The notes below the pieces were generated by a model. The model did not search any database. It was not told the origin of the DNA and saw only the letters and a program-made list of their open reading frames with translations. From Deferrisoma camini S3R1 (GTDB taxonomy: Bacteria; Desulfobacterota; Deferrisomatia; Deferrisomatales; Deferrisomataceae), in NCBI RefSeq assembly GCF_000526155.1, contig NZ_JAFN01000001.1:1541014-1605013 (forward strand): a stretch of 64,000 nt of DNA. Reading direction: 5' to 3'. A program made the position numbers and the translations under genes. Below, one piece after another: positions 6,111 through 13,766 of the stretch (positions are counted from its first letter, which is position 1; every line of letters starts with the position of its first letter).

Positions 6111-8830
6111 GGCTCGCCCTCCGCGAGCCCCACCCCCTCATACGTCGTCTTCCCCCCCACGGCGCTCTTGCCCCGGCGGAAGCCCAGGGCGGTCATGGCC
6201 CGGCCGAACTTGGCCTGGCTCATCACGGCCTCGGCGCCCTCGGCCCACCGCTCGTACGCGTGGTACAGATCCGAGGCATAGCACCACAGCCCCTCCCCGG
6301 TAACGCAGCACTCGCTCAGGAACCGGCCGATCACGTCCTCGCGGCTCGCGTACTCGCGGGTGGCCGCCTCCACCGTGCGGGGGGGCCGCAGGCCGCCCGT
6401 GCGGTACTCCACCGCGCCTTGAATCGCCCACCACAGGATCCCGGGGGCCTCCTCCCGGAGCTTGTGCCGCAGCCGGGGGTCCCGCCGGTCCTCGGGGATC
6501 ACCACCGTCCAGGGGATCCGCTTCACCCGCCGCCAGATCCCGCCGTCGCGGCCGCGGATCTGGGGCAGGTGGTTCACGGCCAGGTGCAGGGTGTGCGAGG
6601 GCCGGAACTCGAACGGCTGCTGGTGTAGGTACCGGGCCGTGATCACGTCGTCTCCGGTGAGCTGCTTGATCAGCCCCTCGGCCAGCCGCACCCCCTCGTC
6701 CGGCTCGGCCGCCACGGCCAGGCGCGCGCCGTGCAGCCGGGCCAGCTCGGGCGTGGGCCCCACGCTCACCCGCTCCTGGTGCAGCAGCGCGGCCACCGGC
6801 ACCGTGCACGCGTAGTCGCCGAGGATCTCCTGGAAGATGCCGAGGAACGTGCTCTTGCCGTTCGCGCCGTCGCCGTGGTGGATGGGCAGGATGTGCTCGT
6901 CCACCGAGCCGAACAGGGTGCAGCCCATCAGCCGCTGGATGAACTCGATCAGGTCCTCGTCCACGTCGAACCACGTGGCCAGGCACTCGGTCCACAGCGG
7001 GGTGGGGCACCTGGGGTCCGGGGCCACCCCGGTCACCTTGGAGCACCGCGCGGCCCGGTCGTGGGGCCTCAGCTCGCCCGTGGTCAGGTCCACCAGCCCG
7101 GCCGGGGTGTTCAGCAGGTCGGGGTCGGGGTCGAACTCCTGGGGCTCCACCGGGCGGTGGTGCTGGGCCAGCCGAATCATCTCGCGGATGCGCCGGCCGT
7201 CCTCCGACTTCTGGGCCCATGCCAGCAGCTCGGTGCGGTGGCCGTTGGGCGCGCGCTGGGCCTCGTGCCACAGCGCGTCGATGGTCTGGTCGGCCTTCCG
7301 GTACACCAACCCCCGCCAGTCCTGGAGCCACCGCCGGCCGTCCCACACGTACCATCGGCCGATCCGCTCGCAGTACAGCAGGTCCTCCCCGGCCACCCGC
7401 ACCAGCCGCAGGGCGTTCCCCCGGTCGGTGCACCGCTCGGCCGGGTCGGTGTCGGGGTCGGGCGGGCCCGACGCGCCCCCGCGCACCCGCCGGCCCGCGT
7501 CGCCCATGGCCCGGCGGAATGCCCGGGTGCCGATGCCCAGGGCCTCCCGGGCCTCCTGGGCCATCAGCTCGCGCACGGCCGGCGCGGCCAACTCCCACAG
7601 GGGCTTGAGCTCGCGCTCCAGCACCGCCGGCAGGGCCTGGGCCTCCAGCCCCTGCTCGGCGATTCGCTCGCACAGCGTCCGCCACACCCCGGGCGCGGCC
7701 TCCACCGCCTCGGCCAGCCACCGGGCCCCGCTCGTGCGCTCGCCGAACGCCCCCCCGGCCGGCTCGCGCGCCACCCGGTCGGGGTCCCACTTGCCGCCGG
7801 CGTCCTCGGGCGGCAGGGTCACCACCCGCAGGGGCAGCCCGGCCTCCAGCGCGTGGGCCAGGGCCTGGCCCAGCCGGAACCGGCCGTCGCCGTCGGGCAC
7901 CAGCACCGCGTCCGTGGCCCCGGCCCGCTTGAGCAGCGCGGCTTGCTCGGCCGTAAGGGTCGAGCCCTGCACCGCCACGGCCGGAAGCCCCTCGATCTGC
8001 AGCGCCAGGGCGTCGGCCGGGCCCTCCACCACCACCGCCCGGCCCGTGCGCCGCACCAGCCCCGCGCACTCGGCCAGGCCGTAGAGCTCCCTGCCCTTGT
8101 GGTACACCGGCGTTTCCGGCGTGTTCCAGTACTTGGCCTTGGCGCGGCCCGTCACGTCGCGGCCGGCGAACCCCACCACCCGGCCGTCGAGCCGGCGCTG
8201 GGGGAACACCACCCGGCCCCGCATCCGGGGGTACTCGCGGCCGTCCTCGGCCAGGGCCGTGATGCCGGCCGTCACCCGGTCGGCCTGGCTCACCCCCTGC
8301 TCGTGGAGCCACCGCACCAGCCCGTACCCGGTGGGCGCGTAGCCCAGGCCGTGGCTCGCCACGGCCGGCCCCAGGCCCCGCCGGGCCAGGTACCACCGGG
8401 CCGCGGCAGCCTCCTGGTGATTGTTCTGCAGCGCCCGCCGGTAGTAGGCGTCGGCCAGATCCAGCGCCCGCAGCAGCCGCTCGGCAGCGGCCCGGGCCTC
8501 GGCCCGCTCGGCCGCCGCCTCGGGGCTCTGGCGCCGCTCCTCGTAGGCGATGCCGTAGCGCCGGGCCAGCTCCCGGGCGGCCTCCAGCGGCTCCAGCCCC
8601 TGGGTCTGGGCCACCCAGTCCACCGCAGAGCCGTGCGCCCCGCACCCGAAGCAGTGGTAGCGCCACTCGCCGTGCTTCTGGAACAGCGTGAACGAGGGGT
8701 CCTTGTCCTCGTGGAACGGGCACCGTCCGGCCCATTCCCCACCGCGCGGCCGCAGATCCGGCACCCGCTCGGCCACCAGGGCCGGCAGGTCGGCCGCCTC
8801 GCGCACCGCCTGGAACAGATCGGCCGGCAC
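6107..8830 (-). CDS. Phage DNA primase-helicase (CHC2 zinc finger, TOPRIM, D5-type helicase)
   Basis: Makes primers and unwinds DNA for phage replication. 907 residues: an N-terminal CHC2 zinc domain (CPFHEDKDPSF near 38 and HCFGCGAHG near 60), a TOPRIM region (VVVEGPADALAL near 270), then a P4/D5-type superfamily 3 helicase with Walker A GDGANGKSTFLG near 640, and a C-terminal winged-helix domain (residues ~830-905). GTG start one base after the stop of the upstream gene. The C-terminal ~75 residues closely match the end of the Bro-N protein at 16734-17489 (SQAKFGRAMTALGF versus SQARFGRAMTALGF). Confidence 0.92.
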   Translation of the reverse strand: MPADLFQAVREAADLPALVAERVPDLRPRGGEWAGRCPFHEDKDPSFTLFQKHGEWRYHCFGCGAHGSAVDWVAQTQGLEPLEAARELARRYGIAYEERRQSPEAAAERAEARAAAERLLRALDLADAYYRRALQNNHQEAAAARWYLARRGLGPAVASHGLGYAPTGYGLVRWLHEQGVSQADRVTAGITALAEDGREYPRMRGRVVFPQRRLDGRVVGFAGRDVTGRAKAKYWNTPETPVYHKGRELYGLAECAGLVRRTGRAVVVEGPADALALQIEGLPAVAVQGSTLTAEQAALLKRAGATDAVLVPDGDGRFRLGQALAHALEAGLPLRVVTLPPEDAGGKWDPDRVAREPAGGAFGERTSGARWLAEAVEAAPGVWRTLCERIAEQGLEAQALPAVLERELKPLWELAAPAVRELMAQEAREALGIGTRAFRRAMGDAGRRVRGGASGPPDPDTDPAERCTDRGNALRLVRVAGEDLLYCERIGRWYVWDGRRWLQDWRGLVYRKADQTIDALWHEAQRAPNGHRTELLAWAQKSEDGRRIREMIRLAQHHRPVEPQEFDPDPDLLNTPAGLVDLTTGELRPHDRAARCSKVTGVAPDPRCPTPLWTECLATWFDVDEDLIEFIQRLMGCTLFGSVDEHILPIHHGDGANGKSTFLGIFQEILGDYACTVPVAALLHQERVSVGPTPELARLHGARLAVAAEPDEGVRLAEGLIKQLTGDDVITARYLHQQPFEFRPSHTLHLAVNHLPQIRGRDGGIWRRVKRIPWTVVIPEDRRDPRLRHKLREEAPGILWWAIQGAVEYRTGGLRPPRTVEAATREYASREDVIGRFLSECCVTGEGLWCYASDLYHAYERWAEGAEAVMSQAKFGRAMTALGFRRGKSAVGGKTTYEGVGLAEGEP

Positions 8831-9067
8831 TCAGCCCCCCTCCGTGGTCCTCATGCCCCTCAGTTGCCGGGCCAGCGCGTCCATGGCCTCGCGCACCCCG
8901 GGCCGGCCGTCGGCCCGGCCGGCTCTGAGCGCCAGCGACGCCGCCACCCCCAGGGCCACGTCCCACCCCCGGGCCAGCTCGCCGTCCTGGTCGGGGTACC
9001 AGATGCGGCCCAAGTGGTGCCAGATCTCCTGGATCTCCCGCTCCATCGCCTCGATCCGCTCCTGCAC
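8831..9067 (-). CDS. Hypothetical phage protein
   Basis: 78 residues, unrecognised. Starts ERIEAMEREIQEIWHHLGR, predicted helical, followed by an Ala-rich helical half. The GTG at 9067 is chosen because AAAGGAGG lies 5 bases upstream; an in-frame ATG at 9127 would translate the adjoining short-repeat spacer. It abuts the primase start. Confidence 0.55.
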   Translation of the reverse strand: MQERIEAMEREIQEIWHHLGRIWYPDQDGELARGWDVALGVAASLALRAGRADGRPGVREAMDALARQLRGMRTTEGG

Positions 9068-9097
9068 CCCTGCCTCCTTTCCGGACTGCCGTGAATC

Positions 9098-9235
9098 GTG
9101 AATCGTGAATCGTCCGTCACCGATCACCGATCACCCGTCACGGCCTTCCCCACCCGTCACGGCCCTCCCCACCCGTCACCGAAGTTCCCCCAATCACACG
9201 TCACCGATCACCCGTCACTGAACTCACAGCCAGCC
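9098..9235. repeat. Short-repeat spacer (GTGAATC and CACCCGTCACGG units)
   Basis: Non-coding spacer between two minus-strand phage genes. It contains three tandem GTGAATC-type heptamers (about 9090-9113) and then several CACCGATCACC / CACCCGTCACGG units. The 7-bp style resembles the GGTC heptamer arrays in host intergenic DNA, although the unit differs. Confidence 0.6.
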
Positions 9236-9626
9236 TCTCGATCATGTGTGCCGCGTGGTGTAGGGCCAGCATCGCCTTCTGATTCCCGTTGGCCGCTTCC
9301 GCCTCTTTCGCGCACCGAAGCAGCGCCACCGCCGTCCGGATCGCATCGTCCCAGCCCGATGCCCGGGACTGGGTCTCCGGGTGCACCCGCGAGGCCACGC
9401 CCTGGATCTCAAGCCCCTCCACCCGCTCGTCCATCGAGGTCACCGCGACCTCCAACTCCACGAGCCGCACGTGGAGCCGGTCCATCACGGTGTGCAGCTC
9501 CCGGATCTCCTGCCGCATCGCGTCCACCTCCTCCCTGCTCACCCGCACCTCCCCGTGCGCCGGCCGCCCGCCCCGGGGCGGCGCCTTGCACGCCAGGCAC
9601 CCCGACACCCACGCAATCCCGATCAT
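9201..9626 (-). CDS. Hypothetical phage coiled-coil protein
   Basis: 141 residues. A short N-terminal stretch MIGIAWVSGCLACKAPP is hydrophobic with two cysteines (possibly a membrane or lipid anchor). A heptad-rich coiled coil (VDAMRQEIRELHTVMDRLHV, ~35-85) and a helical C-terminus follow. ATG overlaps the stop of the MazG-like gene by 4 bp. The C-terminus runs into the repeat spacer. No function assigned; a spanin-like or adaptor role would be speculation. Confidence 0.55.
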   Translation of the reverse strand: MIGIAWVSGCLACKAPPRGGRPAHGEVRVSREEVDAMRQEIRELHTVMDRLHVRLVELEVAVTSMDERVEGLEIQGVASRVHPETQSRASGWDDAIRTAVALLRCAKEAEAANGNQKAMLALHHAAHMIERLAVSSVTGDR

Positions 9627-10126
9627 GTTCTGCGCTCCTTCCCGGCGGCCGTCTGGTAGTGCGCGGTCAGGGCCGGGCACTCGCCGTTGTAACGGCATGC
9701 CTCGCATACCGTGTCCACCGCCACGTCCTGCCCGGCATTGGGCCCCTCGCACCGGATCCGGACCACCGGCTCCGCGGCCACCGGGCCCACCGGGTGCATG
9801 TAGCCCGACGTGTACACGTACGGCTCCCACCCCTCGCCGTGCTGAACCAGGTCGAGGATCTCCGCCCGGGCCCGCATGGCCACCCGCAGGGCCACCGTGG
9901 CCACGTCCAGGGCCTCCTCCTCCACCCTCCGCCGGATCGGCTCGCGGGCCCGGATCTCGTCCAGGAGCTCCGCCGTCTCCTCCATCAGCAGCCCGTACCC
10001 CTCGTGGAAGCTGGCGCAGCACCCGAACTTCATCTCCAGGGCGATCACCCGCTCCCGCAGCTTGTCGAGGTATGCATCCAGGCTCCGCTCCAGGCAGGTC
10101 CGAAGATCCATCCGGTCTCCGTCCAT
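9623..10126 (-). CDS. MazG-like nucleotide pyrophosphohydrolase-type protein
   Basis: 167 residues. Residues ~30-90 (FHEGYGLLMEETAELLDEI ... EEEALDVATVALRVA) match the phage MazG-like pattern in which an EExxEL motif and a later ExxD motif bind Mg2+ and nucleotides. MazG proteins hydrolyse NTPs, and phage versions may lower (p)ppGpp or clean nucleotide pools. The C-terminal ~70 residues carry CEACRYNGEC, a possible zinc site not part of classical MazG. ATGA overlaps on both sides show tight coupling with its neighbours. Confidence 0.6.
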   Translation of the reverse strand: MDGDRMDLRTCLERSLDAYLDKLRERVIALEMKFGCCASFHEGYGLLMEETAELLDEIRAREPIRRRVEEEALDVATVALRVAMRARAEILDLVQHGEGWEPYVYTSGYMHPVGPVAAEPVVRIRCEGPNAGQDVAVDTVCEACRYNGECPALTAHYQTAAGKERRT

Positions 10127-10323
10127 CACGCCGTCTCCCTCCGCGGCAGGTCCCGCAGCGTCCACAGCTCCCCCAACTTCTCCTTGTACTCCTTGGCGAT
10201 CTCGGACCCGTGGCGCAGGCAGTACACCCCGCCCGGCACGCTCCGACCCATAGGGTCATGCAATCTCACCTCCGCCTCGGCCCGGCACCTCGTCCCCTCA
10301 CCCCAGTACCGGCATCGCATCAC
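10126..10323 (-). CDS. Small hypothetical phage protein, possible zinc site
   Basis: 65 residues, unrecognised. Cys at the N-terminus (MMRCRYWGEGTRC) and CLRHG near residue 36 could form a CCCH zinc site. Its stop overlaps the start of the MazG-like gene (ATGA) and its start overlaps the upstream gene's stop, so it is part of the same early operon. Confidence 0.55.
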   Translation of the reverse strand: MMRCRYWGEGTRCRAEAEVRLHDPMGRSVPGGVYCLRHGSEIAKEYKEKLGELWTLRDLPRRETA

Positions 10324-10667
10324 GCCACCTCCTCGAACAGGCTCAGTTGCTCCCGGTCCGGCACGAGCCGCAGCAGTTCCTCGATCGCGCGGCGCGCATC
10401 CGGGCTCATCTCTCGCCAGGTCGGGCGCAATGCATCCTCTAGCTCGCGCCGAACCGCGGCCCGGGCCGCCCTCAGCGCCGCGTCCCGCGACGGGTAGGCC
10501 GGGTCCCTCTCATGGGCCGGCCTGATCCGGCCCCCGGCGCCTACCCCACAGCCGCCGAACGATACGTGATACCCGTACCGCCACCCGTCCCCATACCTGA
10601 CTAGCTCCACCACGATGTACCGCCGGGGGAACTCGTCGGCGATGAGCACCCGCTCGGCGCGGCTCAC
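10320..10667 (-). CDS. Hypothetical phage protein
   Basis: 115 residues when started at the GTG of a GTGA overlap with the 36-residue membrane protein gene; in-frame ATG codons at 10697 and 10706 would lengthen the overlap. Beta-rich N-terminal half (RRYIVVELVRYGDGWRYGYH), then an Ala/Arg-rich helix and a C-terminal helix ending QLSLFEEVA. The QLSLF ending resembles sliding-clamp-binding pentapeptides (consensus QL(S/D)LF), notable because this phage encodes a clamp. Confidence 0.55.
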   Translation of the reverse strand: MSRAERVLIADEFPRRYIVVELVRYGDGWRYGYHVSFGGCGVGAGGRIRPAHERDPAYPSRDAALRAARAAVRRELEDALRPTWREMSPDARRAIEELLRLVPDREQLSLFEEVA

Positions 10668-10774
10668 TTGCTCAGGTATTTCGTGAAGTACAGCCATGCG
10701 ATCCATCCGAAGAGCGCCAACAACCCAAGGAACCCGACCGTCCGGCAGATCAGCTCAATCGATCGCGCATCCAT
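10664..10774 (-). CDS. 36-residue single-pass membrane protein
   Basis: Encodes MDARSIELICRTVGFLGLLA and onward through a hydrophobic stretch FGWIAWLYF to a lysine-ending tail. GGAGGTGAGGG directly precedes ATG, a very strong ribosome site, which supports this very short gene. One predicted transmembrane helix (residues ~12-30). Function unknown; small phage membrane proteins include holin-like and exclusion proteins. Confidence 0.55.
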   Translation of the reverse strand: MDARSIELICRTVGFLGLLALFGWIAWLYFTKYLSK

Positions 10775-10777
10775 CCC

Positions 10778-10951
10778 TCACCTCCTCCCCCGGTTGATCC
10801 GCCGCGACCGTGCGGCGATCTTCCGCAATCGCTTCTTCTTTGCCTTGGGGACGGGCTTCTTGCTGGTATAGCCCAGCCGACGTTTGACACTGCCTTTCCG
10901 CCATACCGTCCTCGGTATGCGAAACATCCACAGCGGGGGCATCGCTACCAT
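10778..10951 (-). CDS. Small, very basic hypothetical phage protein
   Basis: 57 residues, about one third Lys/Arg, with PKAKKKRLRKIAARSRRINR at the end. Probably binds nucleic acid (inference from charge). ATG at 10951 follows GGAGGAGGTGGTGTG. A 9-bp-stem hairpin at 10973-11000 lies only about 10 bases upstream of this ribosome site. Larger frames reaching through the pentamer repeats upstream are not credible coding sequence. Confidence 0.55.
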   Translation of the reverse strand: MVAMPPLWMFRIPRTVWRKGSVKRRLGYTSKKPVPKAKKKRLRKIAARSRRINRGRR

Positions 10952-10972
10952 CACACCACCTCCTCCAAAGGT

Positions 10973-11285
10973 CCCGGGTTGATCGTGGGCCCAACCCGGG
11001 AAAGCCACTGCCCTGCCTTGCCTCGCCCCGCCACGCCATGCCTCGCCTGGCCAAGCCCTGCCTCGCCATGCCTCGCCTTGCCTGGCCAAGCCGCGCTCGA
11101 TTGGTCCCTGGTTGATCGTGGGCCCAACCAGGGAAAGCCACTGCCCTGCCTTGACACGCCTCGCCTCGCCTGGCCCTGCCACGCCTGGCCATGCCCGGCC
11201 AAGCCGCGCCCCGCCATGCCATGCCAATCCCGGCCATGCCATGCCCAACCAGACCTTGCCCAGCCATGCCGCGCCCTGGTTAGCG
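10973..11285. repeat. Degenerate 5-bp (NGCCN) repeat block with two covarying hairpins
   Basis: About 310 bases without a credible gene. Two ~130-bp direct copies each begin with a hairpin: CCCGGGTTG/CAACCCGGG at 10973-11000 and CCCTGGTTG/CAACCAGGG at 11106-11133, identical 10-nt loops. Each is followed by AAAGCCACTGCCCTGCCTTG and then long runs of TGCCT, CGCCA, GGCCA pentamers. The one stem difference is a compensated pair (G-C to T-A). A partial third copy begins near 11273 (CCCTGGTTA). Confidence 0.75.
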
Positions 11286-11290
11286 TTTGG

Positions 11291-11803
11291 CTACTCGCCT
11301 TCGTCGTCCAGATTCTGCAGCCCAGGCAGGGCCTTCGGGGTGGTGTTCGTCACCGTTATGGTGAGCCCCAAGAGCTTCTTGGCCCGAGTCGGTGAGTTCG
11401 CGAGCAGCGTGTGGCCGAAGCGCAGCATCTTCGAGTCGAGCAGCCGCGCATCCTCTTCGTCCAGCTCCTCGCGGCTGACCGTGAGCAAAGTGAGGATGCC
11501 GTTGATCATGGCATTGCGTGCTCTGGCCTCGAGCTGGTCGGTCACCACGCGGACCCGCTCCTCGTCGGTGGCGATCTTGTAGCCACCGGCCCGGTATGGC
11601 CTGTAGATGACGATGTTGTGCTTCCTGAGCAGTACCTTCTTGGCCGCCAGCATGGAGAAGGTGAACTCATCGGTGCCCGCGGGTAGCTCCAGCATCTCGG
11701 AGAGCTCGTCGTCCGAGTAGAACCTGCCTGGGCTCTCGGCGGAGTCGCGGAGAACCGCCTCGACGACCTCCTTCCATGTGGGGTGCTTCTTCAAGCCGGT
11801 CAT
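11291..11803 (-). CDS. Hypothetical phage protein
   Basis: 170 residues, unrecognised. N-terminal TWKEVVEAVLRDSAESPGRF with DDELSEMLEL looks like a helical, possibly winged-helix region; the middle has YRPYRAGGYKIATDEERVRV; the C-terminus ends in an acidic tail. ATG overlaps the stop of the 195-residue gene by 4 bp. Similar size and position to phage proteins of unknown function next to recombination or replication genes. Confidence 0.6.
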   Translation of the reverse strand: MTGLKKHPTWKEVVEAVLRDSAESPGRFYSDDELSEMLELPAGTDEFTFSMLAAKKVLLRKHNIVIYRPYRAGGYKIATDEERVRVVTDQLEARARNAMINGILTLLTVSREELDEEDARLLDSKMLRFGHTLLANSPTRAKKLLGLTITVTNTTPKALPGLQNLDDEGE

Positions 11804-12387
11804 TGGGCCCACTCGATCACTTCGAACCGCCCGTACTTCGGGCGGTACTCCCCGATGCCGACGTAGAGCCCGGCCTCCATGAGGGCGTTGTGGACCACGG
11901 ACACGTCGATGACGTCGGAGAAGATCTGCAGCTCGAACGTAGCCCTCCACTCCGGGAACATCGGGCGCGTGCGCAGCGTGCGGTTGCGCTGCACCATGAC
12001 CATCATCCTCGACACGAACCGCTGGTCCGCGTACAACGCGTCCGGATCCCTAGGCCCGTCGTATTCGAGCGGCGCATCGGCCATGCAGATCACCCCTGCG
12101 GTTACGGCCTTGCCCAGCCGGTTGCGCTTGGCCCCGTCGCGGATCGCCCCCTCGATCCATGTGGACGGGATGTATGGGCCCTTCTGTTCGTCCCAGTACA
12201 GGCCGCCCAGGTACTCCAGCCGCATGATCTCGGCGATGTCGCTGTCCGTCTTCTTCCGCTTTGCCGTGTACCCCTTGATCTTCTTGACCAGCGGGTCCAG
12301 AGGGTTACTCAGGCGAGCGTTGTGCATGAGCAGCGGTATGCCCTGGAACCCCTTGATCGTCGCCAGTACTGTCGTTGCTCGTGACAT
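11800..12387 (-). CDS. Conserved-looking phage protein, possible RAMP/Cas7-like fold
   Basis: 195 residues. Features: LLMHNARLSNPLDP near residue 20, KKTDSDIAEIMRLEYLGGLY near 45, then PYIPSTWIEGAIRDGAKRNR, RTRPMFPEWRATF, and a C-terminal YVGIGEYRPKYGRFEV. I recall proteins with this block order in many phages, without a known function. The glycine-containing C-terminal loop after a helix is reminiscent of RAMP-type RNA-binding proteins, but that is weak inference. AGGAGGACACATC precedes ATG at 12387. Confidence 0.6.
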   Translation of the reverse strand: MSRATTVLATIKGFQGIPLLMHNARLSNPLDPLVKKIKGYTAKRKKTDSDIAEIMRLEYLGGLYWDEQKGPYIPSTWIEGAIRDGAKRNRLGKAVTAGVICMADAPLEYDGPRDPDALYADQRFVSRMMVMVQRNRTLRTRPMFPEWRATFELQIFSDVIDVSVVHNALMEAGLYVGIGEYRPKYGRFEVIEWAQ

Positions 12388-12649
12388 GATGTGTCCTCCT
12401 GTTGTGTTGAAGTTCAGCCACCCGGCAGCAGTGCTCGGCCAGGCTCAGCGGCATGGGGTCGAGCGGCGTGCCGAACTCCACCCGCCTCTCGCACCCCCTC
12501 TCCCACAGCCCCGTGGTCATCCAGCACGGCCGATCGGGGTGGCGGCACCGCACCGCCATCCCCGGCCCCCACCCCAGATACCCGCACCCCCCACACCCCG
12601 GCCCCGTGCGCCGGCGTCCGGAGTCGGGGTCGCGGTTGGGCCAGGTCAT
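12305..12649 (-). CDS. Cys-rich hypothetical phage protein
   Basis: 114 residues as read. The N-terminal two thirds (CGGCGYLGWGPGMAVRC, HPDRPCW, ERGCERRVEFG) carry seven or more cysteines in zinc-knuckle-like spacing and look real. The C-terminal ~28 residues overlap the start of the next gene in another frame by 83 bp and look random, so the true gene may be shortened by a frameshift or simply overlap. Starts 10 bases after the upstream stop. Confidence 0.4.
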   Translation of the reverse strand: MTWPNRDPDSGRRRTGPGCGGCGYLGWGPGMAVRCRHPDRPCWMTTGLWERGCERRVEFGTPLDPMPLSLAEHCCRVAELQHNRRTHHVTSNDSTGDDQGVPGHTAAHAQRSPE

Positions 12650-12659
12650 GGGGTGCCGC

Positions 12660-13415
12660 TCACGCGCCCTGGTACACGTGCCAGCCGTCGCCCAGGCCGG
12701 TGCGCAGGTCCTGGATGCAGCGCTGGAGGAACCGGTCCACGGCGCCGTCGCGGTCGAGGTGGATCAGGCGGAACCGCGGCACACCGTCGGCCACGCCGGC
12801 CACCAGGCGGAACCGGTGGGGCTCCTCGTACTCGCGGGTGCCGATGCGCAGCGTGATGGTGATGTACTTGGGCAGGTCCACCGGGCGGTCCTTGACGTCC
12901 CTGGCCTGCACCCCGCGGGCGGCCTTGATCTCGATCCGCGTGGACGCGCCCGTGTCGCGGGTGACGAGGTCCTTGCCCTCCACGGCGTGCACCACCGAGA
13001 GCACCGCCCGGATCGCGTCCTCGTCCTCGATCTTGCCGGTGTGGCGGTCGAGGTAGAGCAGCAGATCCTCGTGGGAGAGGGGTCGTTCGGGGGGCAGGTC
13101 GGCATCGAAAAAGGGCACGGTGACGATGTCGCGGCGGTGAGCCGATGTCTCGTCCATGTGCGCGCAGATCCCCCTCGGCGACACGATGACGGTGGCGGCC
13201 TCAGGTTTGGCCCATTCCCTCAGGTACTCCACCAGCGCGGCCACGGTGCCGAAGGCGTGGGTCATGTCGGGAGCGTCGAGGGGCTTCACCTCGCAGTACT
13301 TGCCGGTCTCCGGCTGAAACAAGTAGGTGCGGCCGCATGTCTCGACCACGGTGGGCCGGGTGGCGGCGGTGGCCTGCTGGAACAGATACTCGAGTCCTTG
13401 CTTGAGCCAGCTCAT
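12660..13415 (-). CDS. YfdQ/DUF2303-like phage protein
   Basis: 251 residues. MTHAFGTVAALVEYLREWA near residue 50, followed by PRGICAHMD, DRHTGKIEDEDAIRAVLSV and a C-terminal FRLIHLDRDGAVDRFLQRCI, fits the YfdQ (DUF2303) family of phage early-region proteins, whose function is unknown to me. ATG overlaps the 114-residue gene's stop (ATGA). Moderately sure of the family. Confidence 0.55.
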   Translation of the reverse strand: MSWLKQGLEYLFQQATAATRPTVVETCGRTYLFQPETGKYCEVKPLDAPDMTHAFGTVAALVEYLREWAKPEAATVIVSPRGICAHMDETSAHRRDIVTVPFFDADLPPERPLSHEDLLLYLDRHTGKIEDEDAIRAVLSVVHAVEGKDLVTRDTGASTRIEIKAARGVQARDVKDRPVDLPKYITITLRIGTREYEEPHRFRLVAGVADGVPRFRLIHLDRDGAVDRFLQRCIQDLRTGLGDGWHVYQGA

Positions 13416-13756
13416 TGGGTCTCCTCCTTCTCTGCGGGGAACGGCTCGACGTTGTCGGCGAAGGGCAGGGACTCCTGCCGGTCGCGGTACTGCAGCAGCT
13501 TGCCCCGGTCGTCGATCACGCCCAGGGTGCGCACGGCCACGCGCTTGGCGAGCTTTGTGTTGCCCGAGACGACGATGTCCACGGCGTTGTCGCGCTCGTG
13601 CGGCGTGATCTGAATGGTGAGGGTGATGGTGCGGGTGGCGGTGCGCACCTTGGCCTCGTCCTCGATGTCGCGCAGCACCTCCTGGACGGATGCCTCGAAG
13701 ATGGCCTGCAACTCACCGTCGCCCACGGTTTCCAGAGTCAGCGCTTCGAAGTTCAT
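13412..13756 (-). CDS. Phage early protein of the type often labelled 'replication terminator'
   Basis: 114 residues. The layout LETVGDGELQAIFEASVQEV, then TRTITLTIQITPHERDNAVD and a VVSGNTKLAK stretch, matches small phage proteins found beside DUF2303 genes; the usual label is by homology only. A strong AAGGAGGAGACC precedes ATG at 13756. Followed by the YfdQ-like gene with a 4-bp overlap. Confidence 0.55.
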   Translation of the reverse strand: MNFEALTLETVGDGELQAIFEASVQEVLRDIEDEAKVRTATRTITLTIQITPHERDNAVDIVVSGNTKLAKRVAVRTLGVIDDRGKLLQYRDRQESLPFADNVEPFPAEKEETQ

Positions 13757-13766
13757 GGTCTCCTCC

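Noticed and set aside
10778..11267. Long Ala/Gly/Trp/Arg-rich minus-strand frames through the pentamer block
   Set aside because: All three frames stay open only because a 5-bp NGCCN repeat avoids stops; the residues (for example WPGLAWHGGARLG) are translated repeat. Only the last 57 codons have a good start and sensible composition.
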